Source: Aurifilum marmelostoma | Taxonomy: Eukaryota; Ascomycota; Sordariomycetes; Diaporthales; Cryphonectriaceae | DNA: 64,000 nucleotides | Reading direction: 5' to 3' | Assembly: GCA_027559495.1 (NCBI GenBank) | Contig: JAMXSV010000010.1 | Span: 1,736,001 to 1,800,000, forward strand | Shown: positions 48,339 to 58,128 of the stretch, piece after piece | How positions within the stretch are numbered: position 1 is the first letter of the stretch | How the letters are laid out: the number at the start of each line of letters is the position of its first letter | Notes under the pieces: model-generated | The model's input: only the letters and a program-made list of their open reading frames with translations | Database searches by the model: none | Told to the model about the DNA's origin: nothing | Translations under genes and position numbers: made by a program

Positions 48339-50976
48339 TCACCTTTGATAATGCACCTGCGGTTCCGAATACTCTGAAAGGTCTAGGTTCAACCTGTCCC
48401 ACCCCCACAGCGGATCCAGATACGTTCCGGTCAGCGGGTCTCCAGGCTGTAGACCGATAACACCGCCAATTCCGTCAGCGGGATTTGCGGACGTCGTCAC
48501 GGGGATTCCAGCACTCAGGCCTTCAGCGGAACTGCCTATAGGCATGCCAGCGCGATATTCAGCAGGGGATGCCCCGGGTATGCCAGCGCCCAGTCCGGCA
48601 GGAGTAGCCACGGGCAACCCATGGCCGAGGCCGGCGCCGTAGTCAATGTAGTGCCAGTCTGCCGCTCCTGTATGTTGCACAGGTATTGCATCGTAGCCCT
48701 GCGTGGCGGCCGCGTACGAGGGCGGTAGTGGTTGTTCCACTGCTGGGCGTGTCACGCTGACGGTCGAGGAGTGGCTGCTCGTGCCGTTCGAGCAGTTCGA
48801 TAACGTTCCGGGAAGACCTCTAGGAGGACTGAAACTGAATTCTGCGCCGGTGGTAGCGTTGGAGCTGAATGCTTCGGGCGGGGCGGAAGTTCTTGTCTTC
48901 TTCGACAGAGGCACCTGGCCAATTCCGAGGGTTTGTTTCTCTGCATCGGTCAGGGGCAGCGTAGCCGTCAACTTCCTCAACAGCGAGGCTGAGATCCGTG
49001 CCGACTCAGACAGGTCCGCCACGCCGTCCATCAGCTCCTGGGCTGTGCGAAGGGCCCGGATGCACTGGCTGCGCTTGGGTAGGGTGTGTTTCGTATCGTG
49101 TGATATAGCGGAGCACATGGTAGTAGCGGCGTCGAACATGAAAAAGATGATGAAGAAGTATTTGATGCTCTGCGGGAAGATGAGGTCGTAGAACTTCTCC
49201 GCGGCCTTCATCATGTCGAGACACGAATCAACGCCCTTGAGCCTGAGGTCGGCACCGAGCTGTGTATTCATGATTTCCGGGTCCGCAGTCCCGCACAGAA
49301 ATGTTTTCAATGGCGCAAGCAGGTAGCAGTAAGCGATGATGTTGAGCTGGCAGCGCATGAAAGGGACGTAATGGTATTTCTGGTCCCAGCGTTTGTCGGG
49401 CCGGTGGTCGCGGAGTGCGGCTGGGAACGTGCTTATCCACTTTTCCAAGGCATCCTCTATGTCGAGGATAAGCTTTACAGAGCGGTCCGAGTCCATCTTC
49501 TGAAATAGATGGGACACGTAGAGACCAAGTTGTGCTTGTAGGGCGACCGAGGCCAAAGGGTAGGGTATATCGGAGTCGGTGATGTTCTCGAGCCGACCGT
49601 CGGGTATCTTGAGTTTCTGGTTGTCCTGGTCGATAATAAGTGGGCGAGAAAGCAAGGTAGACATTTGCCTGGTCTCATTGTTAGCAGAGGGAGCAAAGGG
49701 GTTTCCTGGCAACTGAAGACTCACCAGTCCCATGTCCAGAGGATGCACCATAGCCTGTTCCGTAGCTCGCGGTCAAAGTCCGGCAGCCCCTCTACTGGTT
49801 TGTGCATGCCTGAATGTGGAGAGAGATATTAGCGACTGCCTGGGAAACACAGTGTTCGAAAGTGCAGTGTACCAATCTCTTGCGCTTCGCGGATCGCAAC
49901 ACTCAAGGCATGCCAGGATTCCACTGTGGATGTCTCTGATTTGAACCAAGATGCCTCGAGGAAGAGCTGCTGCACCTGTACAACCCCGCCCATGCCTCTC
50001 GAGATCGACGAGCTGAGCTTTTGAGCAGCTGCATGGAACCGCTCTGTCAAGACCTGAGCCTTCTCACCCAGCTCCTGCTCGAGCCTCTGGCCGAGTGAGG
50101 TTTCCAGATATTGAGCGGACACAGCACAGACACGAAGCAGGAGACAGGTGATCTCAGGGCTGAGCCTCTGACCCGCCGCCCTTGCCTCCCACCATGCTGC
50201 AGTCTGTCCGCGAAGCTGCTCTGGGAAGATGGAGTAGTACTGGTAGTTGGCATCTTCTAGGAAGTTCTGAACGAGGACGTCTTAACAGTGTCAGCAAGTT
50301 TCAGGCTTGCGAGGACAGCAGTGCGTGCATACCTGTATAGGGCTTTGGCAATACAGCCTTCAGCGCTGTCTCGACCTCCTCAGACTGAGGAGGAAGCGGC
50401 CCCCCCTCCACGGCTGTTGGACGACTAAGATTTGGCGTTAGTCACAGATCTGAGATCCGATATCAATATAGTTGGTGTACCGTATCGGCGCCTGCTCCTG
50501 CGAGGGCGAAAAATTCGTGGCCGGGCATATAGCCCAGCCTGGCCAACCCGTCGGACAGGCCATGATCAGATTCATCAGCAAGGCTGGGCAAGCCCGATTC
50601 AAGACTGTCTTCTTTCCGCTTCCTCGACAGCCTGCTGGAGTATATGTGTCAATGAAAATCAACGGGGTCGGGACCCAAAACAAGAGAATACGTAGTCACG
50701 CACCTGGTGGGACCATTCAGAATGTCACTCTCTGGCGAAGGCACTTTCCTCGGGGCGAATTGACAAAGGTGAGGAACCTTTCTGGCCTGACAGTGGTTGC
50801 AGGGCCACTCGCGCGAGCACTGGGGGCAGACGATTGTTGTGCATCAGCCCGAGTCGAGTTGAGAGTAAGGACCACAGCCTCCCTCCTCCTACCTTTTGCT
50901 TTCGTCGCTGGCACTCGAGGCATGACGTCGCAGAACGGCCAGTCTTGGCCTTCTCGGCCTGGTTGGAATTGGGCAT
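48339..50976 (-). CDS. Zn2Cys6 fungal transcription factor
   Basis: Binuclear zinc-cluster activator or repressor; target genes unknown. Exons: 50976-50893, 50819-50704, 50634-50481, 50424-50333, 50280-49873, 49809-49725 and 49668-48339. The cluster spans the first junction: C19, C22, C29, C35, C38, C47 (CLECQRRKQKC then CSREWPCNHC). A mid-region block LRNRLWCILWTWDWQMSTLL then SRPLIID is the hallmark of the fungal-specific regulatory domain, and the C-terminus is Gly/Ala/Pro-rich. Start ATG 50976 is the first in frame near the cluster. Exon 4 needs one base less in the C7 run at 50400-50406 to stay open; with that, 755 residues result. The exon 3 acceptor is a tandem CAGCAG (NAGNAG), so one residue may vary. 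Confidence 0.85.
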
Positions 50977-52497
50977 TCTTCGTTTTGGGGATGCCACGAG
51001 AAGGGGGAAATAGATCGCCGGTCGGACTCGAGTACCGTCTTGACGAACATCGAGTGAGTATGCATGGAAGATCGGGAGGATGAACTGAGCCTTGTTCTTC
51101 GGGATGCCTATCCCACTCTTGACTAAGCTTGGGCTGGTCCAGCAGGGAGGCGGATGAGATGTGGAGATATTGGCGGATAGGGGTTCCTGGTCTTTGCAGC
51201 GGTGGTGGTGGCACTACTCTGATCTATAGTAGGGTATAGTCTGCATGTACATAGTAGGTAGCAGCCGATAGGTAAGTAGTACCGTGTCGTGGGGAGGAGC
51301 AGCGGCATGGGGTCAAACTTTGTTCTAGTTCAAGATGCAGCCGGCGACGGGCTTGGTCCCCACACCCCTTACCGCGGCCTCAGCGCGCCAACCAGCCATG
51401 GACCCAGAGTGTCGGGACATTTCTCCTGGGCTACAACCTCTGGCATCTTCACAGCCGCCGGACGAGGCGATTCATTCTTACCATCAGGTCAACTCCATTC
51501 CCTGGAGTAATTGGATGACCCGAACCTGGACCTGTGTCCAAGACGTCAGACTGCCTTCGTCTTCATCCCCCTTCTCCCCTTCTTCTTAGTCCCTCGACTG
51601 GTCCGTGTAATATTCGGGTCGGGACTAGAACACAGATCAAAAGTAAGGTCAGGAATCGATGCGCGCCATGGCGATTGGTCCATGGCGCTGTTGGCCAAGA
51701 GCACGCGAACCAGTGCATCAAGGAAAGACTCCCAAAAGAAGCCTCGCCGTCCCGGCCGAATGCCATTCACTGACCGAGTCCCGCAGCAATAAGAGTGCCC
51801 ATGCGGCCACTGGACCAGGGGGGAGGGTATGAGCGGTCCAGGCAGGAGCAGGATTGTGGCTTGCCCAAGCCGTGTGCTCGCGCAAGATGTGACGCTGGAC
51901 AGGGAGCTCTTGAGACCAATGCAGCCAGGAGGGAGTGGCGACTCGTGGCGAGTTCCGTGGTGTCTGTCAATCAAGGAAAGTAGATAGCAGGCTGACAATT
52001 TTCGAGGATCTATTGAACTTCGCTGTCGTGGTCGAAGTCTTGTTTGCCCGGAAACAATAAGACTTGAGTGTGGGTCAGAGTCTCGTGTGATTGTCCTGCA
52101 TGTGGGAACTTCAAGAGGAGACCCTCAGCCGGGTGGGCCACAAATTGTGAGTTCGTCGCTTGGTCCCGCTCGGCCCCGCCCCACGGTTTGCACGTCGCCT
52201 CGGAGTGAACACGGTGAGCTGAGTTCGCGAATAAAGGTTAAATTCGCTGCGCCATTAGAGTCGTTAAAGGTACCCTTAGAACCTTGTTTGGGTAGCCCTA
52301 GTGCTGGCCGCTCGACAGGGATTCAGACGTTGGGACATGGATCTGGCGGCCCGGGGCAGGCCAAAACGGCGACTTGACGCAGCGTTTGCCTTCACCGTTT
52401 CTAATACACAGTAAAGCTGAATGCAGGAGAAAGGAGGCGCGGGCTGACATAGATCAGGTGCCCTCTGCCCCACCTGGAGGGCCCCACTCAAGCCAAT
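50977..52497. other. Intergenic
   Basis: Promoter side of the transcription factor and then about 1 kb without coding signal. It separates the conventional gene region from the repeat-rich accessory block that begins at about 52.5 kb. Confidence 0.4.
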
Positions 52498-52690
52498 TTG
52501 ATCACGCCATCTTCTAACTTCTTCTCTGCCAACTCAGACAGCCACTATTCATATGCACACCTTGATTACGCCATTTTCCAACTTCTCCTTCACTCCCAAT
52601 TTAGCTACGCACTATCCACAATTTATATCCACCCTTAATCATGCTATCTTCTATCTTCCTCTCTGCTTCCAACTTAGCTAGCAATTCGCG
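52498..52690. repeat. Three diverged copies of a 64-72 bp repeat
   Basis: Copies start at 52498 (TTGATCACGCCATCTTC), 52562 (TTGATTACGCCATTTTCC) and 52634 (TTAATCATGCTATCTTC). They share the order ATCA-like start, (A)ACTTC(T/C) block, AA(C/T)TTAGCTA or equivalent, and CACTAT. Most visible differences are C/T or G/A transitions. Confidence 0.6.
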
Positions 52691-53230
52691 CAATCAGCGT
52701 TATTAACTCATCTGCGTCACTAGCGTCTTCCGCACATGCGCCTAGCTCCATATTTATCATACAATATCCAGGCAATAATCTTGCTTGATTAGCGTCTTCG
52801 GTGTCATCTGCGTCATTAGCGTCTTCCGCACATGCGCCTAGCTCCATATTTATCATACGATATCCAGGCAATAATCTTGCTTGATTAGCGTCTTCGGTGT
52901 CATCTGCATCATTAGCGTCTTCCGCACATGCGCCTAGCTCCATATTTATCATACGATATCTAGGCAATAATCTTGCTTGATTAGCATCTTCGGTGTCATC
53001 TGCGTCACTAGCGTCTTCGCATATACGCCTAGCTCCATATTTATCATACGATATCCAGGCAATAGTCCTGCTTGATCGGCATCTTCGATGTCATCTGCGT
53101 CACTAGCGTCTTCCCATAGGTATACAGGCGTGTTGGAGCAATAATTTCGCGCAATCAGCGTCTTTTGTATGATCTGCGTTACTAGCGTCTTTGGCATTAC
53201 CTGTGTCACCCGCGTCTTGCATGTTTATCC
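52691..53230 (-). repeat. 96-bp tandem repeat encoding a 32-residue unit
   Basis: The marker CTTCcGCAcATgCGCCTAGC recurs at 52727, 52823, 52919 and 53015 with spacing 96, 96, 96, then a partial unit at 53110. Since 96 is a multiple of three, the minus strand keeps one frame: YRMINMELGACAEDANDADD then TEDANQARLLPG per unit. The fourth unit has lost a base in the marker (CTTCGCATAT), which shifts the frame. Right of it are shorter AGCGTCTT-spaced sub-repeats to about 53250. Probably the remains of a repeat-containing coding exon; no stable start or stop can be assigned. Confidence 0.75.
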
Positions 53231-53557
53231 GAATCACTCGCGTCTTTCTATCATCCAGTGTCCTATCCTTTGCATAAGCGTCGCTGTAGATCTTGATATG
53301 ACAGTGTTGAATTCGAGCCGTCTCAATTACTTGTCAAGGCCCACAGACCATGCCGATCACACAGGTTCCCAAGCTCTGTCAAGTAGGTTTTGCATGCTAC
53401 ATGCAGGGGCCATGACAGCGACGCTCTTATAGGTGACCAAACTGCTTGCGTTCATGCCGAAGGGCCACCTATACTCCGACTGCTGGTATGGTATTCGCCT
53501 AACGTTGGGAATCCTCCTCTTGGGATCTCTCTGCGGCTCGTTAGCTGCTGAAGTGGC

Positions 53558-53836
53558 TCACGAAGATGAGCAAGATAATACTATACTTTCTTTCCTCTGC
53601 TGGTTTTGCCGCACAGACTTGATCTTGTCTTGCAACAGTCCGAAGCCTAACTCTGGCTTGTCTTCAATGATATCCGCAATTGTAATATTATCGGTCCCGC
53701 GTAGGCGCGTCAAAAATTGTTGAAACATGTCCTTCCTCCTGTCTTCACCAACATCCGCCCAGGTGGGCGTGTGGTCTGGAATGAGAGGCTTCGCGACGCG
53801 CCGCGCAATGCGCTTCTGCTCCGGCGTCAGTGACAT
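53558..53836 (-). CDS. Small helical protein, unknown (92 aa)
   Basis: ATG-started frame of 92 codons: MSLTPEQKRIARRVAKPLIP, then DHTPTWADVGEDRRKDMFQQ, LTRLRGTDNITIADIIEDKP and KSVRQNQQRKE. Predicted mostly helical and charged, no signal peptide. I recognise no family. The WADV-then-helix layout suggests a compact DNA- or protein-binding module, but that is inference. It is one of few frames in this block without a premature stop. The TAG-rich neighbours make this a possible relic exon as well. Confidence 0.45.
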   Translation of the reverse strand: MSLTPEQKRIARRVAKPLIPDHTPTWADVGEDRRKDMFQQFLTRLRGTDNITIADIIEDKPELGFGLLQDKIKSVRQNQQRKESIVLSCSSS

Positions 53837-54250
53837 TTTTGTCGTTTGCTAGGATTGCTCGGTGCTATCGCCAACAGCTGGCCGTGGGGAAGAAGCGTGT
53901 AGCATGGACAAATTAGGTATGTTCGCTGTGTTAGGGCGAAAGGATTGGGCATATGTATTAGCCACATGGCCACCTACTTTACTGAGTCATGGCCGTGGTT
54001 CTGTAGCCTGAAATTTGAGCGGGGTGCTGCAGGGGTCCCAAGCATAACCTTCGATTTACATAGTACTATCCCCGCAAAACCACAATTGCTGATCGCTGCC
54101 CTGCCGACAAAGATGCGGTCTTCACAAACATATACCTAGGCTTGCGTTTGCTATTCTCCCTCCTTAATCTATTCACATTCGGGCCCGATTATAGCATCTA
54201 GCCGCAGCTGTATAAGAACTTTTGTAGTTTTCTTATAATATTTGAATTAG

Positions 54251-54640
54251 CTAGATATTAATATCCTTATCCTTGGACACAGTGTCTTGCTGTGGAAGGT
54301 AATGATTTGGAAAACTTTGAACATGACCCGTATTTGCGGAAACAGGGATGCTAGTCTGAGCGCTTACGCCGGATCGTTCGGCAGGCACAGCCGGGGTTTC
54401 CAGAGATACTGACCCCACAAATCGAGAAACAGTCAACTCTCGATCGCCATATTCCAAGAAGCCCTGCACTGTGATATCCATCAAAATCATCAACTGACCG
54501 TTCCACATTATCATCTTCAAGTACTTCTGAGACTCGTCTCCTGGTAAATCTATCGGATTCAAGAGCTAGAGATGACCCTTGTGGTTGCCCTCTCGCACCT
54601 TCTTCTATACCCACCTTGATCATCGTCTAAGTCCGCCACT
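54251..54640 (-). pseudogene. Decayed ORF, unknown protein
   Basis: The frame ending at 54251 reads QKYLKMIMWNGQLMILMDIT, QGFLEYGDRELTVSRFVGSV and ends SKDKDINI. Reading it upstream meets TAG codons (HLxLLNPIDLPGDE, then xKKVREGNHKGHL, x = TAG), in which Gln would be natural. A different frame over the same DNA starts with MIKVGIEEGARGQ but changes character. I favour the first frame, with CAG-to-TAG changes, as a broken gene. Family unknown. Confidence 0.35.
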
Positions 54641-54847
54641 CTACCAAATTGGCTCGCCACTTTTCTTCCAAGCTTGACTCATACTAAACTACACTCCGCT
54701 TGTGCCCAGCCACTTCCTATACCCATCTTCCTTTGGCCTCTGCTATTTAATGTCGCCTGCCCTCCTTCTCTCTTGTCTATGCTCTGAAAAAATCTACCAG
54801 TGCTCATTCAGCCCCAATAATCGAAGACTTTTGACTCAAGCTACCAA

Positions 54848-55652
54848 ATGCCGCCCAGAAAGCAAGCAAAGACGAATCCGGCCAAGAGGAAAGCGGTCAA
54901 GAGGAAAGCGGCCACACTGAGCAAGGACAGCGCCGGATTCGGACCCTCAATACCAACTGCTTCCGTAACCACTAATTCCTCCCCAACGATATCCCCAAAG
55001 TCGCCTACTATATCCCTACCCGTCGCAAATCCCGCAGATTCGCAGCCGCCTAATCACAGTGACAAGAAGCCGCGGTTGGCAGATTCGAAAATGGATGAGC
55101 AGATGAGTTCTGATCGCCTGCTCGGTAAGGTAGGTAGGAACACGGATTCTCAGAGCCTCCCTGCTAAGCTGCCTTCCCATTAGAACTTATTTGTATCAAT
55201 TTTGGCCTTAAGCTAATAATCCATAACAATCTTAGATGACAGAGGTTGCCTTAACCCGGAACCAGCCTGGAACATTACTGGAGCCGGAGGCTTGGGAGGA
55301 ATCACCGGGAATTATCCGCGGAGTTGGAACTCAAGAAGGTAGCATTATTGCTTATTCCAGGTCTTTTTTCGAGAGGCATGAGTCTGTTGCACTTTCAGGT
55401 AATGTGGCCTGTGAACTCAAGACTGTCAGAGCGGGCGCGTCACTCGAGCTAGAAATAGCGGCAAACGAAGACCGGTATTGCTGGCTTATGCAAGGGAGGC
55501 TATATGCATGCGGCGAGGGACAAAAACCTTTTAGCGTCAATACGCATGAACTCTTCTTCCTTAAGCCGGGCTCGAAGGTAACGGTATGGAATGTTATTTA
55601 TACTGATTCTGTGATGCACGTATGGAGATTAAGTAGATCGTTCAAAATTTGA
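54848..55652 (+). CDS. Lysine-rich protein with cupin-like C-terminal domain
   Basis: Two exons, 54848-55129 and 55236-55652, join in phase 0 to 232 residues. Donor AAG|GTAGGT, branch-like CTAATAAT and acceptor CTTAG are good. The N-terminus is basic (MPPRKQAKTNPAKRKAVKRK) and then Ser/Pro-rich, so nuclear and disordered. The C-terminal 110 residues alternate beta-like blocks: SGNVACELKTVRAGASLELE, RYCWLMQGRLYACGEG, VNTHELFFLKPGSKVTVWNV, DSVMHVWRL. This pattern fits a cupin barrel and vaguely resembles the dimerising cupin of CENP-C/Mif2, but no CENP-C motif is seen upstream. No premature stops. Function unknown; cupin call by pattern only. Confidence 0.5.
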
Positions 55653-56395
55653 TATCAGCTATTATCAAACATACTATTCCAAATATACATGAAATTGCCT
55701 ACGCAGGTTTGATATCTCTGCTCTAGGCAGGTGCCAGCTAGTGGATCTGTAGTATTGCCCAACCAGTTGTTTCCGACACAACTTCCTCCAGCTCGATGTC
55801 AGCAAGTGTAGCCTTCGCCTACTGTATATGCAATATTTAGCAGAGCGCCGGAGGAAACGGCATCCTTGCGGGTGAGATGGTCAGGCGATGACTCAAGCTT
55901 AGTGGACTTTGTAGGTCGAAGTGCAACATAAAAAGACTGTATCTATTGCGGCGCAGCTAAAAGACGTGATCAATCCCGGCCGGTCTATTTCAGATAATAA
56001 TAGGTCAGACTCGCATATCCAGCACTATCAGGTAAAGTGAGCATGTAACTCAAATATTATCTAATCTTTAGCCAGAACAGCGCAGTAAATACTTATCACA
56101 ATGCGATCACAAATGGGAACTCGTCAAACTTTTCTCGAGCAATTCCTCCTACATAGTGTCCAAACCTTGTTCCGAATGTGGCTATAGAATGGCCAGCGGG
56201 AGTAGAACTCCAACGATACCAAGTCAGCAGTTGATAGAGATATGGGATAGTCGCTAAATTGCTTTGTTCTATTCTACCTCAGGAAAAGCTCGATTTTGGT
56301 CGCTCTCCCTGCAAGCTGCATATAGTTTAAACGTAATCGTTATTGCATAAGCGGGCGGTGTCAGTAGAGGATTAGGAAGGTACTCCTAGTTTGGT
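55653..56395. other. Intergenic, possibly decayed sequence
   Basis: No frame with clear coding character. AT-richer than the cupin gene, and may include degenerate relics. Confidence 0.35.
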
Positions 56396-57781
56396 TTATT
56401 GTAGGTTCAGCTCGCCATGTTGTCCGAGTTGAAATAGCTGAGCATCTGTCCCTGAGAGGTGCCGGCGTTGTGCCCGAGTAATTCGAGGCATCTACATCGT
56501 ATCAGTCTGAATAATGTGCAACTCCTCATCCTGAGTATGGGGAACCGCAGTCTTCCCTCGCGCAATCCGTATTGATCGCTTTCTCCTATCCGACATAACC
56601 TTGACATTCGCCATTGCTGTCCCCTTATGAACCAATCTCCTCTTGGCTCCCGGCTGGGAAGAAGCTTGCACTAGCTCATCATCCAGCTCTCTTTTCCTCT
56701 TGCTGCTAGTTGATAGCAGTATGCAGTTCTGACCATTTCCATCTTTCGCCATAGACGCCCAAGATTGTGATTCCATGGCAAGTCGTCGTTCTTCGATCCA
56801 CTCTAATAGGACATTATGCAATCGGAGCTTGCTTTCATCGGATGCTAGAGCGCCAGAAAGCCAAGCATCACTGCGTGCCTTATTTGCATTGCACTGATGC
56901 TGGATTTTCTCGACTCTTCTTTTGGTCTCTTCATACTCCTTTCGAAATTTGTCGTGAAGTATGAGATGGTAATGCTGAAACTCGATCCAAGTGCTTTGTT
57001 GGCTCCGTATACCCCGTTGTAAGGGAGCATCGCTCAATCCAAACTTTTGTCGACGCTCGCGAATCTTATCCTTATATGCATTGAATTGTTCGTCGCTTTC
57101 GTATGCCCGGATGCGTGACTGCCATGAGCGAAATGCCTGCCAATCACGCAACTGTTTGCAGAGAAACTCCTCTCCCACCCCCCCCTCGGTAAAAAGCCAC
57201 CAGTCTATTATCGGTCGATATCTATCGGAGGGATTTCGCAGAGGGAAAACATAGTAGGGCGGGGAGCAAGGAGGACAGCCATCGCGTTCGAGTTCCTTAT
57301 ACGCTTGTAGTTCAAGCCCGAGTGATTCTTCGTGCTCTTTTTTCTTCGTCGGGCAGCGGCGTTATGCATCTGTATAGATTTGAAGTTAGCATATATACGA
57401 GAATGTAGAAACCGACATGAACAGACTCTAATCTTGATCGTAGCTCGTCCGCGTCAAAATCAGCACTTGATATTCGCCGCTGGCCGCTTAGTTGTTATCT
57501 GCCAGCACTGCAGCGTTAGCCAGTTCTCCCACTGAATAAGATAGCTTGCGCGAATACTCATACTCTGCTTTTCTAAAAACTATGATCTGATCGGGATCAG
57601 TAAGCTTGTCGATGCTTGGGACTGAGATAATTCTGTCGCAGTCCGATGCGCGGGATTAGCAATCGTCTGCCCCTGATTCATGTGGGGCTACGTACGTCCT
57701 GTCGCCGTAGTTCATGCACGTGGCCTGCTGAGCCAGTTCATCAAGAGACGATTCGATCGAAGTGCTCGTAGGAGAGTTCAT
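56396..57781 (-). pseudogene. Coiled-coil nuclear-type protein with two in-frame stops
   Basis: Exons can be chained in phase: 57781-57696 (MNSPTSTSIESSLDELAQQA), 57632-57564, 57507-57423 and 57369-56396. Exon 3 contains TAA at 57497-57495 in AGRxQLSGQRRIS, where Gln fits. The last exon contains TAG at 56494-56492 in QTDTMxMPRITRAQ, again Gln-like, and the frame then runs on to TAA at 56398. An A6 run (57343-57338) is off by one, needing one more A. The body reads ELQAYKELERDGCPPC, SDRYRPIIDWWLFTEGG, WQAFRSWQSRIRAYESDEQF, HDKFRKEYEETKRRVEKIQH (coiled coil) and basic KRKRELDDEL and DRRKRSIRIARGK. Family unknown; DNA or chromatin association is a guess. Confidence 0.5.
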
Positions 57782-57976
57782 GGTGTAGAGGCGGACGTAT
57801 GTTGATGTTGCGTATATCTGGCTGCGTTGTGGTGGTTCCGTTGAAGTTTCGACAGCAACAAATCAGGGGGTGGGAGCCGAGAGACCTAGCACGTAGTACG
57901 GAGTACACTACGTAATCATCTGAGCGGTTCCCGGTTAGTGGCAAGCATGCCAAATCTCCCTAACCCTCAAATGGCT

Positions 57977-57983
57977 TATATAA
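57977..57983 (+). promoter_or_regulatory. TATA box for the FHA-kinase gene
   Basis: TATATAA in GGCTTATATAAGAGG, 146 bp before ATG 58129, with a second TATAAAAA near 58018. The promoter architecture is intact although the coding sequence is not. Confidence 0.4.
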
Positions 57984-58128
57984 GAGGACCCTCCCGCTCT
58001 GCATTCCCCGCACGACGTATAAAAACATCTCCGCACCTGTAATCTTCTCGCCCGTTATTACCTCTTTTATTGGCTGTGTTTTGTTATATCTCAATACTAG
58101 CATCTTTATACCACACTCACCTGACAAT

